NCBI RefSeq assembly: GCF_034190915.1
Contig: NW_026947546.1
Span: forward strand, 3,348,001-3,412,000
Source of the DNA: Cavia porcellus
Taxonomy: Eukaryota; Chordata; Mammalia; Rodentia; Caviidae
Reading direction: 5' to 3'
Length of the DNA stretch: 64,000 nt
A program made the position numbers and the translations under genes. Shown here one piece after another: positions 13,301 to 26,393 of this stretch; positions within the stretch are counted from its first letter, which is position 1; every line of letters starts with the position of its first letter. The notes beneath the pieces are model-generated. The model made no database searches. It saw only the letters and a program-made list of their open reading frames with translations, and was not told the DNA's origin.

Positions 13301-13981
13301 ACACTAACCCTAAACATAACCCTAACCCTAAACCTAACGTTAACCCTAACCCTAAACCTAACCCTAACCTAAACACTCACCCTAACCCTATTCCTAATCG
13401 CTAACCCTAACCATAACCATAACCCAAACACTAACACTAAAACCCTAACACTAATCATAACACAAAACCTCACCGTAACCCTAACCCTAACCTTAGCTCT
13501 AATCCTAACCTTCTAACCCTAACCCTAATCCTAACCCTAACCCTAACACCTAACCCTAACCCTAACACTATCCCTAACCGTCAACCTAATGCTAACCCTA
13601 TCCCTAACCCTAACCGTATAAATAAACTAAACCCTAGCCCTAAAACTATCCTTAAACCTAATCCTAAAATTGAGCCTAACGCTAACACTAACTGTAAACT
13701 TAACACTAATCCATAACCGTAACCCTAACCCAAACCCTAAAATTCACACTAACCCTATCCCTACTCCATAAACCTTACCGTAACCCTAACAAAACACTAA
13801 AACCGAAACCCTAACCCTAAACCGAACCCGAAACCTAATCCTAAACTTAACCCTAAACCTAACCCTAAACCTAACCATAACCCTAACCGTAAGCCTAACC
13901 CTAAGCCTAACCATAAAACTAACACGAACCCAAATTCATAACCCTAAACGTAACTCTAATCCTAACCCTAATCCCTAACCC
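10396..13981. repeat. Higher-order repeat unit 4, second half (about 3.59 kb)
   Basis: Begins inside the fused p/a block and then has b, second b, c, d, e, f (11679), h, i, j, k (12493), l, m, n (about 13091), o, p (about 13388), q (about 13621, variant ATAAATAAACTAAACC) and r about 13928. It shares the double-b arrangement with the preceding half unit, so these two are close relatives produced by tandem duplication. Confidence 0.82.
10588..11095. repeat. Second tandem pair of b blocks, period 254 bp
   Basis: The same alpha-beta arrangement as at 7635-8140, with cores at 10627 and 10881 and the same private variants (GTATACC, CTCTCCC, CCCAGAAATGAGCC). The conserved arrangement in two successive half units shows the b duplication came before the duplication of the larger unit. 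Confidence 0.8.
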
Positions 13982-14643
13982 TAACAATAAGCCTAAACCT
14001 AACCCTAAACCTAAACCCTATCCCTAATCGCTAACCCTAACCATAACCATAACCCAAACACTAACACCAAATCCCTAACCCTAATCGTAACACAAAACCT
14101 CACCGTAACCCTAACCCTAACCCTAGCTCTAATCCTAACCATCTAACTCTAACCGTAACCTTAATCCTAACCCGAACGCTAAAAATAACACCTACCCCTA
14201 ACCCTAAACCTAAGCCCTAACTCTAACCCTATCCCTAACCGTAAACCTAATGCTAAACCTATCCCTAACCCTAACCGTATCAATAAACTAAACCCTAGCC
14301 CTAAAACTATCCCTAACCCTAATCCTAGAACTGACAGTAACGCTAACACTAACTGTAAACTTAACACTAATCCATAACCATAACCCTAACCCAAAGCCTA
14401 AAATTCACTCTAACCCTATCCCTACTCCCTAAACCTAACCCTAACCCAAACCCAAACACTAACCCCGAAACCCTAACCCTAAACCTAACCCGAACCCTAA
14501 TCCTAAACTTAACCCTAAACCTAACCCTAAACCTAACCATAACCCTAAGCGTAACCATAAGCCTAACCCTAACCCTAAAACTAACACGAACCCAAATTCA
14601 TAACCCTAAATCTAACTCTAAACCTAACCATAATCCCTAACTC
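13982..14643. repeat. Mini-unit 5 (662 bp): a block joined to q-r
   Basis: Starts with a (variant TAACAATAAG), keeps the post-a signature CATCTAACTCTAACCG about 14141, then carries q (TCAATAAACTAAACC about 14280) and r about 14588 before the next a at 14644. The structure matches 3382-4030, but substitutions differ and the switch lies in a different sequence context, so it may be an independent event or an old copy that has drifted. Confidence 0.83.
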
Positions 14644-15929
14644 TAACGATAAGCCTAAACCTAACCCTAAACCTAAACTCTATCCCTACTCGCTAACCCT
14701 AACCATAACCAAAACTCAAACACTAACACCAAAACACTAACCCTAATCGTAACACAAAACCTCACCGTAACCCTAACCCTAACCCTAGCTCTAATACTAA
14801 CCTTCTAACTCGAAACCTAACCCTAATCCTAACCCGAACCCTAACACTAACACCAACCCCTAACCCAAACCCTAACCCCTAACCCTAACCCTAACCCTAT
14901 CCCTAACCGTAAACCTAATGCTAACCCTATCCCTAACCCTAAACCTGTCAATAAACCGAACTCTAGGCCTAAAACTATCCCTCACCCTAATCCTAGAAAT
15001 GACCCTAAAACTAACTCTAACTGTAAACCTAACCCTAATCCATAAACCTAACCCTAACCCTAAACCTAACCCTAACATTAATCCTAACCTTCTGACCTTA
15101 ACCCTAACCCTAGACCTAACCCTAACGTTAAAACTAACCCTAACCCGAATCCCTAACCCTAGCCCTAATCCTAACACTAACACCTAACCCTAACCATAAC
15201 CCTATCATTAAACCTAAACCTAATGCTAACCCTGTCCCTAACCCTAACCCAGACAATAAACCTAACCCTAAACCTAAAACTATCCCTAACCCTAATCATA
15301 ATACTGAGCCTAACACTAACCCTAAGCCTAACCCTAACCCTAATTTCTAACTCTAACCCTAACCAGAACAGTAACCCTGGTCCATAACCCTAACATTAAC
15401 CTTTACAATAACCCTAAACCTAACAGTAACACTAACCCCTAAGCCTGACCCTAACCTTATCCCTAATCCCTAAGCCGAGCTCTAACAATAACTCTAACCC
15501 TAACCATAACCCTAAACATAACTGTAAACCTAACTCTAACAATAACCATATTCTTATCACCTAACCCATAACCCTAACCAAAACCCGAACCCTAAACCTA
15601 ACCCTAAACCTAAGAGTAACGCTGAACCTATCAGTATTCTGAAGCCTAACCCTGACACTATCCCTAACACCTAAACCCTTAACCTAACCCTAATCTGCCC
15701 CTAACCCTAACATTAAACGTAAACGTAAACCTAATGCTAAACCTAACCATAACCGTAACCGTTGCCCTAACCATTACCCTAACACTAACACTAATCCTAA
15801 ACTCTAACCCTAACACTTACCCTAACCCTAACCCTAAACTGTAAAACCAAACCCTAACCCTAACACGAACCCTAACCCAAAATCTAAAGCTAAACCTAAC
15901 CCAAATCCTAACCCTAACCCTAACCCTAA
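14644..15929. repeat. Truncated unit 6a: blocks a to h, then a junction
   Basis: Contains a, b about 14952, c, d about 15361, e, f at 15629 (variant TATTCTGAAG), g and h about 15838. The b-to-c core spacing is about 305 bp against 391 bp in most units, so roughly 86 bp is missing between them near 15045-15060. After h, at about 15910-15930, the sequence passes through a run of near-canonical hexamers and re-enters the stretch that normally lies just downstream of b, marked by CAAACACTAACCCCGAAACC. The next b follows at about 16129. Confidence 0.75.
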
Positions 15930-16056
15930 CCCAAACACTAACCCCGAAACCCTAACCCTAAACCTAACCCTAACAGTAATCCTAACCTTCTAACTCTAAC
16001 CCTAACCCTAATCCTAACCAGAACCCTAACACTAACACCTACCCCTAACCCTAACC

Positions 16057-18492
16057 CTAACACATAACCCTAACCCTATCCCTAACCGTAAACCTAATGC
16101 TAACCCTATGCCTAACACTAAACCTATCAATAAACTGAACCCTAGCCCTAAAACTATCCCTAACCCTAATCCTAGAACTGAGCCAAAAACTAACTCTAAC
16201 TGTAAACCTAACCCTAATGCATAAGCCTAACCTCAACCCTACCACTAAACTCACTCTAACCCTATCCCTAATCCCTAACCCTAACCATAACCCGAACCCA
16301 AACACTAACCCCGAAACCCTAACCCTAAACCTAACCCTAACATTAATCCTAACCTTGTAACCCTAACCCTAAACCTAGCCCTAACACTAACGCTAAAACT
16401 AACCCTAACCCAAAACACTAACCCTAACCCTAAGACTAACACTAACACCTAACCATAACCATAACCCTATCATTAAACCTAAACTTAATGCTAACCCTGT
16501 CCCTAAACCTAACCCAGACAATAAACCTAACCCTAAACCTAAAACTATCCCTAACCCTAATCATAATACTGAGGCTAACACTAACCCTAAGCCTAACCCT
16601 AACCCTAATTTCTAACTCTAACCCTAACCAGAACAGTAACCCTAGTCCATAACCCTAACATTAACCTTTACAATAACCCTAACCCTAACAGTAACACTAA
16701 CCCCTAAGCCTGACCCTAACCTTATCTCTAATCCCTAAGCCTAGCTCTAACAATAACACTAACCCTAACCATAACCCTAAATATAACTGTAAACCTAACC
16801 CTAACCATAACCATATTCTTATCACCTAACCCATAACAATAAACAAAACCCGAACCCTAAACCTAACCCTAAACCTAATAGTAACCCTGAACCTATCAGT
16901 CTTCTGAAGCCTAACCCGGACCCTATCCCTAACACCTAACCCCTAAACCTAACCCTAACATGCCCCTAACCCTAACCTTAAACGTAACCGTAAACCTAAC
17001 CCTAACCCTAACCCTAAACCTAACCCTAACCATTACCCTAACACTAACACTAATCCTAAACTCTAACCCTAACACTTACCCTAACCCTAACCCTAAACTG
17101 TAAAACCAAACCCAAACCCTAACACAAACGCTAACACAAAATCTAAACCTAACCCTAACTTAATCCTAACCCTAACCCTAACCCTAACCCTAACCCATAA
17201 CAATAACCCTAACCCTAACCGTAACCCTAACCCTAACACTAACTTCTAACCCTAATCATAACCCTAAGACTAAATCTCACCCTAAACTCTAACACTAACC
17301 CTAAACGTAACCCTAACCCTAAACCTAAACCATATCATAACCCTAAACCTAACACTAAACCTAACCCAAAACCTAACCCTAACACTAAACCTAATCCTAA
17401 AACCTAACCCTAACCCTAACACTAAGCCTAACTCTAAAACTAACCATAACCCTAACCTTAACCTTAACCCTAACCCCAACCCTATCCCTAAACCTGACCT
17501 TAAACCTAACCCTAATCTAACCAAAACCCTAACCATAACCCTAACCCTTACCCTTACCCTAAACTCTAACCCTAACGCTAACTCTAACCCTAATCTCTAA
17601 CTCTAAACGCTAAAAATAAACCTAACCCTAAACCGAACCATAAACCTAAACCTAACCTTAACCCTAACCATAACGCTAACCCTAACCGTAACCCTGGTTT
17701 TAACCCTAAGCAGAATACTAACACTAATCCATAACCCTAACCTTAACCCTTACCATAACCCTAACACTAAATGTAAAACTAGCCCCTAACCCTAACACTA
17801 ACCCTATCCGTAATCCCTAACCCTAATCCTAACCCTAACACTAAAACTAGCCGTAACCCTAAATGTAACACCAACACTAAACGTAACACTAAACATAGCC
17901 TTAACCATATCCTTAACACCTAACCCCTAACCCTAACCCTAACCCTAACCCTAAGCCCTAACCCTAACCCTAACACTAAGCCTAACTCTAAAACTAACCA
18001 TAACCCTAACCTTAACCTTAACCCTAACCCCAACCCTATCCCTAAACCTGACCCTAAACCTAACCCTAATCTAACCCTAACCCTAACCATAACCCTAACC
18101 CTTACCTTTACCCTAAACTCTAACCCTAACGCTAACTCTAACCCTAATCTCTAACTCTAAACGCTAACAATAAACCTAACCCTAAACCGAACCATAAACC
18201 TAAACCTAACCTTAACCCTAACCATAACGCTAACCCTAACCGTAACCCTGGTTTTAACCCTAAGCAGAATACTAACACTAATCCATAATCCTAACCTTAA
18301 CCCTTACCATAACCCTAACAATAAATGTAAAACTAGCCCCTAACACTAACACTAACGCTATCCGTAATCCCTAAACCTAATCCTAACCCTAACACGAAAA
18401 CAAGCCCAAAACCTAAATGTAACACCAACACTAAACGTAACCCTAAACATAACCTTAACCATATCCTTAACACCTAACCCCTAACTCTAACA
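16057..18492. repeat. Partial unit 6b: b to l with internal 554 bp duplication (2,436 bp)
   Basis: Contains b (gamma subtype), c, d, e, f at 16894, g, h, i, j and k at 17696. After l, the sequence returns to the region between j and k and repeats it, giving a second k at 18250 and a second l. Blocks m to a are absent: the second l is followed directly by the next b. It repeats at a spacing of 2,436 bp in the next unit. Confidence 0.82.
17401..18492. repeat. Internal tandem duplication, period 554 bp (j/k/l segment)
   Basis: The ACTAAGCCTAACTC signature occurs at 17421 and 17975, and the k landmark at 17696 and 18250, both exactly 554 bp apart. The junction near 17930-17955 lies in several consecutive unmutated CCCTAA hexamers followed by CCCTAAGCCC. 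554 is not a multiple of 6, so the join changes hexamer register. Confidence 0.82.
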
Positions 18493-20927
18493 CTAAGCCC
18501 TAACCCTAACCCTAACCCTATCCCTAACCGTAAACCTAATGCTAACCCTATCCCTAACCCTAAACCTATCAATAAACCGAACCCTAGCCCTAAAACTATC
18601 CCTAACCCTAATCCTAGAACTGAGCCAAAAGCTAACTCTAACTGCAAACCTAACCCTAATGCATAAGCCTAACCCTAACCCTACCCCTAAACTCACTCTA
18701 ACCCTATCCCTAATCCCTAACCCTAACCCTAACCCTAACCCAAACACTAACCCCGAAAACCTAACCCTAAACCTAACCCTAACATTAATCCTAACCTTGT
18801 AACCCTAACCCTAACCCTAGCCCTAACCCTAACGCTAAAACTAACCCTAACCCAAAACACTAACCCTAACCCTAAGACTAACACTAACACCTAACCATAA
18901 CCATAACCCTATCATTAAACCTAAACTTAATGCTAACCCTGTCCCTAACCCTAACCCAGACAATAAACCTAACCCTAAACCTAAAACTATCCCTAACCCT
19001 AATCATAATACTGAGGCTAACACTAACCCTAAGCCTAACCCTAACCCTAATTTCTAACTCTAACCTAACCAGAAGAGTAATCCTAGTCCATAACCCTAAC
19101 ATTAACCTTTACAATAACCCTAACCCTAACAGTAACACTAACCCCTAAGCCTGACCCTAACCTTATCTCTAATCCCTAAGCCTAGCTCTAACAATAACAC
19201 TAACCCTAACCATAACCCTAAATATAACTGTAAACCTAACCCTAACCATAACCATATTCTTATCATCTAACCCATAACAATAAACAAAACCCGAACCCTA
19301 AACCTAACCCTAAACCTAATAGTAACCCTGAACCTATCAGTCTTCTGAAGCCTAACCCGGACCCTATCCCTAACACCTAACCCCTAAACCTAACCCTAAC
19401 ATGCCCCTAACCCTAACCTTAAATGTAACCGTAAACCTAACCCTAACCCTAAACCTAACCCTAACCATTACCCTAACACTAACACTAATCCTAAACTCTA
19501 ACTCTAACACTTACCCTAACCCTAACCCTAAACTGTAAAACCAAACCCAAACCCTAACACAAACGCTAACACAAAATCTAAACCTAACCCTAACTTAATC
19601 CTAACCCTAACCCTAACCCTAACCCTAACCCATAACAATAACCCTAACCCTAACCGTAACCCTAACCCTAACACTAACTTCTAACCCTAATCATAAACCT
19701 AAGACTAAATCTCACCCTAAACTCTAACACTAACCCTAAACGTAACCCTAACCCTAAACCTAAACCATATCATAACCCTAAACCTAACACTAAACCTAAC
19801 CCAAAACCTAACCCTAACACTAAACCTAATCCTAAAACCTAACCCTAACCCTAACACTAAGCCTAACTCTAAAACTAACCATAACCCTAACCTTAACCTT
19901 AACCCTAACCCCAACCCTATCCCTAAACCTGACCTTAAACCTAACCCTAATCTAACCAAAACCCTAACCATAACCCTAACCCTTACCCTTACCCTAAACT
20001 CTAACCCTAACGCTAACTCTAACCCTAATCTCTAACTCTAAACGCTAAAAATAAACCTAACCCTAAACCGAACCATAAACCTAAACCTAACCTTAACCCT
20101 AACCATAACGCTAACCCTAACCGTAACCCTGGTTTTAACCCTAAGCAGAATACTAACACTAATCCATAACCCTAACCTTAACCCTTACCATAACCCTAAC
20201 ACTAAATGTAAAACTAGCCCCTAACCCTAACACTAACCCTATCCGTAATCCCTAACCCTAATCCTAACCCTAACACGAAAACTAGCCGAAACCCTAAATG
20301 TAACACCAACACTAAACGTAACACTAAACATAGCCTTAACCATATCCTTAACACCTAACCCCTAACCCTAACCCTAACCCTAACCCTAAGCCCTAACCCT
20401 AACCCTAACACTAAGCCTAACTCTAAAACTAACCATAACCCTAACCTTAACCTTAACCCTAACCCCAACCCTATCCCTAAACCTGACCCTAAACCTAACC
20501 CTAATCTAACCCTAACCCTAACCATAACCCTAACCCTTACCTTTACCCTAAACTCTAACCCTAACGCTAATCCTAACCCTAATCTCTAACTCTAAATGCT
20601 AGCAATAAACCTAACCCTAAACCGAACCATAAACCTAAACCTAACCTTAACCCTAACCATAACGCTAACCCTAACCGTAACCCTGGTTTTAACCCTAAGC
20701 AGAATACTAACACTAATCCATAATCCTAACCTTAACCCTTACCATAACCCTAACACTAAATGTAAAACTAGCCCCTAACACTAACACTAACGCTATCCGT
20801 AATCCCTAACCCTAATCCTAACCCTAACACGAAAACAAGCCCAAAACCTAAATGTAACACCAACACTAAACGTAACCCTAAACATAACCTTAACCATATC
20901 CTTAACACCTAACCCCTAACTCTAACA
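18493..20927. repeat. Partial unit 6c: tandem copy of 6b, period 2,435 bp
   Basis: Same order as 16057-18492, with k landmarks at 20131 and 20685, each exactly 2,435 bp after its counterpart. It inherits the internal 554 bp duplication. Only scattered substitutions and small indels separate the copies by eye, for example CTAACCTAACC about 19061, where one C is lost relative to its neighbours. Confidence 0.84.
19836..20927. repeat. Second copy of the 554 bp internal duplication
   Basis: Positions are those of 17401-18492 plus 2,435. The k landmarks lie at 20131 and 20685. The duplication was copied as part of the larger 2,435 bp unit rather than arising twice, because spacing and flanking variants agree. 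Confidence 0.8.
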
Positions 20928-22827
20928 CTAAGCCCTAACCCTAACCCTAACCCTATCCCTAACCGTAAACCTAATGCTAACCCTATCCCTAACCCTAAAC
21001 CTATCAATAAACCGAACCCTAGCCCTAAAACTATCCCTAACCCTAATCCTAGAACTGAGCCAAAAGCTAACTCTAACTGCAAACCTAACCCTAATGCATA
21101 AGCCTAACCCTAACCCTACCCCTAAACTCACTCTAACCCTATCCCTAATCCCTAACCCTAACCCTAACCCTAACCCAAACACTAACCCCGAAACCCTAAC
21201 CCTAAACCTAACCCTAACATTAATCCTAACCTTGTAACCCTAACCCTAACCCTAGCCCTAACCCTAACGCTAAAACTAACCCTAACCCAAAACACTAACC
21301 CTAACCCTAAGACTAACACTAACACCTAACCATAACCATAACCCTATCATTAAACCTAAACTTAATGCTAACCCTGTCCCTAACCCTAACCCAGACAATA
21401 AACCTAACCCTAAACCTAAAACTATCCCTAACCCCAATCATAATACTGAGCCTAACACTAACCCTAAGCCTAACCCTAACCCTAATTTCTAACTCTAACC
21501 CTAACCAGAACAGTAACCCTAGTCCATAACCCTAACATTAACCTTTACAATAACCCTAAACCTAACAGTAACACTAACACCTAAGCCTGACCCTAACCTT
21601 ATCCCTAATCCCTAAGCCTAGCTCTAACAATAACACTAACCCTAACCATAACCCTAAATATAACTGTAAACCTAACCCTAACCATAACCATATTCTTATC
21701 ACCTAACCCATAACAACAAACAAAACCCGAACCCTAAACCTAACCCTAAACCTAATAGTAACACTGAACCTATCAGTCTTCTGAAGCCTAACCCGGACCC
21801 TATCCCTAACACCTAACCCCTAAACCTAACCCTAACATGACCCTAACCCTAAACTTAAACGTAACCGTAAACCTAACCCTAACCCTAACCCTCAACCTAA
21901 CCCTAACCATTACCCTAACACTAACACAAATCCTAAACTCTAACCCTAAAACTTACCCTAACCCTAACCCTAAACTGTAAAACCAAACCCTAACTCTAAC
22001 ACAAACCCTAACACAAAATCTAAACCTAACCCTAACTTAATCCTAACCCTAACCCTAACCCTAACCCTAACCCATTACATTAACCCTAACCCTAACCGTA
22101 ACCCAAACCCTAACACTAACTTCTAACCCTAATCATAACCCTAAGACTAAATCTCACCCTAAACTCTAACAATAACCCTAAACGTAACCCTAACCCTAAA
22201 CCTAAACCATATCATAACCCTAAACCTAACACTAAACCTAACCCAAAACCTAACCCTAACACTAAACCTAATCCTAAAACCTAACCCTAACCCTAACACT
22301 AAGCCTAACTCTAAAACTAACCATAACCCTAACCTTAACCTTAACCCTAACCCCAACCCTATCCCTAAACCTGACCCTAAACCTAACCCTAAACTAACCC
22401 TAACCCTAACCATAACCCTAACCCTAACCCTTACCCTAAACTCTAACCCTAACGCTAACCCTAACCCTAATCTCTAACTCTAAACGCTAACAATAGACCT
22501 AACCATAAACCGAACCATAAACCTAAACCTAACCTTAACCCTAACCATAACGCTAACCCTAACCGTAACCCTGGTTTTAACCCTAAGCAGAAGACTAACA
22601 CTAATCCATAACCCTAACCTTAACCCTTACCATAACCCTAACACTAAATGTAAAACTAGCCCCTAACCCTAACACTAACCCTATCCGTAATCCCTAAGCC
22701 TAATCCTAACCCTAACACGAAAACTAGCCGTAACCCTAAATGTAACACCAACACTAAACGTAACCCTAAACATAACCTTAACCAAATCCTTAACACCTAA
22801 CCCCTAACCCTAACCCTAACCCTAACA
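20928..22827. repeat. Partial unit 6d: b to l without the internal duplication (1,900 bp)
   Basis: Contains b (gamma), c, d, e, f at 21771, g, h, i, j, a single k at 22573 and l, followed by the l-to-b junction near 22800-22835. It lacks the 554 bp repeat of the two units before it. It is either the ancestral form or a contraction back to one copy. Confidence 0.8.
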
Positions 22828-24180
22828 CTAAGCCCTAACCCTAACCCTAACCCTATCCCTAACCGTAAACCTAATGCTAACCCTATACCTAACCCTAAAA
22901 CTATCAATAAACCGAACCCTAGCCCTAAATCTATCACTATCCCTAATCCTAGAACTGAGCCAAAAACTAACTCTAACTGTAAACCTAACCCTAATGCATA
23001 AGCCTAACCCTAACCCTACCCCTAAACTCATTCTAACCCTATCCCTAATCCCTAACCCTAACCCGAACCCGAACCCAAACACTAACCCCGAAACCCTAAC
23101 CCTAAACCTAACCCTAACATTAATCCTAACCTTGTAACCCTAACCCTAACCCTAGCCCTAACCCTAACGCTAAAACTAACCCTAACCCAAAACACTAACC
23201 CTAACCCTACGACTAACACTAACACCTAACCCTAACCATAACCCTATCATTAAACCTAAACTTAATGCTAACCCTGTCCCTAACCCTAACCCAGACAATA
23301 AACCTAACCCTAAACCTAAAACTATCCCTAACCCTAATCATAATACTGAGCCTAACACTAACCCTAAGCCTAACCCTAACCCTAATTTATAACTCTAACC
23401 CTAACCAGAACAGTAACGCTAGTCCATAACCCTAACATTAAACTTTACAATAACCCTAACCCTAACAGTAACACTAATCCCTAAGCCTGACCCTAACCTT
23501 ATCCCTAATCCCTAAGCCTAGCTCTAAAAATAACACTAACCCTAACCATAACCCTAAATATAACTGTAAACCTAACCCTAACCATAACAATATTCTTATC
23601 ACCTAACCCATAACAATAAACAAAACACGAACCCTAAACCTAACCCTAAACCTAATAGTAACCCTGAACCTATCAGTCTTCTGAAGCCTAACCCGGACCC
23701 TATCCCTAACACCTAACCCCTAAACCTAACCCTAACATGCCCCTAACCCTAACCTTAAATGTAACCGTAAACCTAACGCTAACCCTAACCCTAAACCTAA
23801 CCCTAACCATTACCCTAACTCTAACACTAATCCTAAACTCTAACCCTAACACTTACCCTAACCCTAACCCTAAAGTGTAAAACCGAACACTAACCCTAAC
23901 ACAAACCCTAACACAAAATCTAAACCTAACCCTAACTTAATCCTACCCTAACCCTAACACTAACCCTAACCCATAACAATAACCCTAACCCTAACCGTAA
24001 CCCTAACCCTAACACTAACTTCTAACCTTAACCCTAACCCCAATCATAACCCTAAGACTAAATCTCACCCTAAACTCTAACACTAACCCTAAACGTAACC
24101 CTAACCCTAAACCTAAACCATATCATAACCCTAAACGTAACACTAAACCTAACTCAAAACCTAACCCTAACACTAACCCT
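22828..24180. repeat. Partial unit 6e: b to j, then a jump back
   Basis: Contains b (gamma), c, d, e, f at 23671, g, h about 23874 (variant AAGTGTAAAACC), i about 24051 and j about 24117. Near 24175 it enters CACTAACCC hexamers and returns to the g-h interval, so h, i and j occur again downstream. Confidence 0.75.
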
Positions 24181-24580
24181 AACACTAACCCTAACCCTAA
24201 CCATTACACTAACACTAACACTAATCCTAAACTCTAACCCTAACACTTACCCTAACCCTAACCCTAAACTGTAAAATCAAACCCTAACCCTAACACAAAC
24301 CCTAACCCAAAATCTAAACCTAACCGTAACCCAAATCTTAACCCTAACCCTAACCCTAACCCATAACAATAACCCTAACCCTAATCGTAACCCTAACCCT
24401 AACACTAACTTCTAACCTTAACCCTAACCCTAATCATAACCCTAAGACTAAATCTCACCCTAAACTCTAACACTAACCCTAAACGTAACCCTAACCCTAA
24501 ACCTGAACCATATCATAACCCTAAACGTAACACTAAACCTAACCCAAAACCTAAACCTAACACTAAACCTAATCCTAAAA
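23800..24580. repeat. Tandem duplication of the h-i-j segment, about 390 bp
   Basis: The h landmark recurs at about 23874 and 24268, i at about 24054 and 24444, and j at about 24117 and 24508, a spacing of 390-394 bp. A similar duplication, with a similar junction, is found in the 5,520 bp units near 40.6-41.3 kb and 46.1-46.8 kb. Confidence 0.75.
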
Positions 24581-26393
24581 CCTAACCCTAACCCTAAGAC
24601 TAAGCCTAACTCTAAAACTAACCATAACCCTAACCTTAACCTTAACCCTAACCCCAACCCTATCACTAAACCTGACCCTAAACCTAACCCTAATCTAACC
24701 CTAACCCTAACCATAACCCTAACCCTTACCCTTACCCGAAACTCTAACCCTAACGCTATCACTAACCCTAATCTCTAACTCTAAACGCTAACAATAAACC
24801 TAACCCTAAACCGAACCATAATCCTAAACCTAACCTTAACCCTAACCATAACGCTAACCCTAACCGTAACCCTGGTTTTAACCCTAAGCAGAATACTAAC
24901 ACTAATCCATAACCCTAACCTTAACCCTTACCATAACCCTAACACTAAATGTAAAACTAGCCCCTAACACTAACACTAACCCTATCCGTAATCCCTAACC
25001 CTAATCCTAACCCTAACACTAAAACTAGCCATAACCCTAATTGTACCACCAACACTAAACGTAACCCTAAACATAACCTTAACCATATCCTTAACACCTA
25101 ACCCCTAACCCTAACCCAAACCCTAAACCTAACCATAACCCAACACTAACACTAATGCTAACCCTAAACCCTATCCATAACCCTCACCTTAACGCTAACC
25201 CAAAACCTACCTCTAATCCCTGTCCTAAACCTAACCCTAACCCTCAACCTAACCCTAAACCGAACACTAACCGTAACCCTAAACATAACCTTAACCCTAA
25301 ACCGCCCTACCTATAACCATAACCCTAAACCAAAGTCTAACACTAACCCTAACTTTAACACTTAACCCTAAACCTTAACCCTAATGCTAACCCTAACCCT
25401 AAAATCTAACACTAAACCTATCCCTAAACAAAGCCTAATCATAACCATATCCCTAACACTCTAAAACTAAACCATACCGAAACCCTAACCCTATCAATAA
25501 CACTAACCCTAGCCCTAACCCTAACTTCTAACTCTAACCCTAACCCTTACACTATCCCTAACACTAAACCTAACCCTAACTGAAATCCTAACCCTAAAGC
25601 TAACCTCTAACCCTAACCCTGGCCCTTACACTAACCCAAACCCCTAGGCAAAACCTAACCCTAACCCTAACCCTAAACCTCACACTAACCCTAAACCTAA
25701 CCCTAACCCTAAACCTAACATTAAACCTAACCCTAACCCTAACCCTAACCCTAACCCTAACACTCACCCTAACCCCATCCCTAATCGCTAACCCTAACCA
25801 TAACCATAACCCAAACACTAACACCAAAACCCTAACCCTAATCATAACACAAAACCTCACCGTAACCCTAACCCTAACCCTAGCTTTATTCCTAACCTTC
25901 TATCCCTAACCCTAACCCTAATCCTAACCATAACCCTAACACCTAACCCTAACCCTAACACCTAACCCTAACCCTAACCCTATCCCTAACCGTAAACCTA
26001 ATGCTAACCCTATCCCTAACCCTAACCCTATCAATAAACTAAACCCTAGCCCTAAAACTATCCCTAAACCTAATCCTAGAACTGAGCGTAACGCTAACAC
26101 CAACTGTAAACTTAACACTACTCCAAAACCATAACCCTAACCCAAACCCTAAAATTCACTCTAACCCTATCCCTACTCCCTAACCCTAACCCTAACACTA
26201 ACCCAAACACTAAACCCGAAACCCTAACCCTAAACCTAACCCGAACCCTAATCCTAAACTTAAACCTAAACCTAACTCTAAACCTAACCATAACCCTAAC
26301 CATAACCCTGAGCCTAACCCTAACCCTAAAACTAACACGATCCCAAATTCATAACCCTGAACCTAACTCTAAAGCTAACCCTATCCCTAAACC
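24181..26393. repeat. Partial unit 6f: h to r (about 2.2 kb)
   Basis: Runs h, i, j, k (24874), l (about 25083), m (variant CCGCCCTACC), n about 25474, o with CTAGGCAAAACC about 25646, p with CCCCATCCC, q about 26030 and r about 26342 (variant GATCCCAAATTC), ending at the next a (26394, variant TTACGATAAG). This is the first copy in the window to carry the CTAGGC and TTACGATAAG forms that dominate the right half. Confidence 0.78.

Noticed and set aside
18493..18802. Recurrent b-block ORF pair (84 codons on -, 87 on +) seen in many units and keeping its frame
   Set aside because: Conservation is explained by tandem duplication of the DNA. Units that have drifted longer lose or shorten the frame. 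A test of synonymous against nonsynonymous change would be needed to revive it, and the low-complexity product makes function unlikely.
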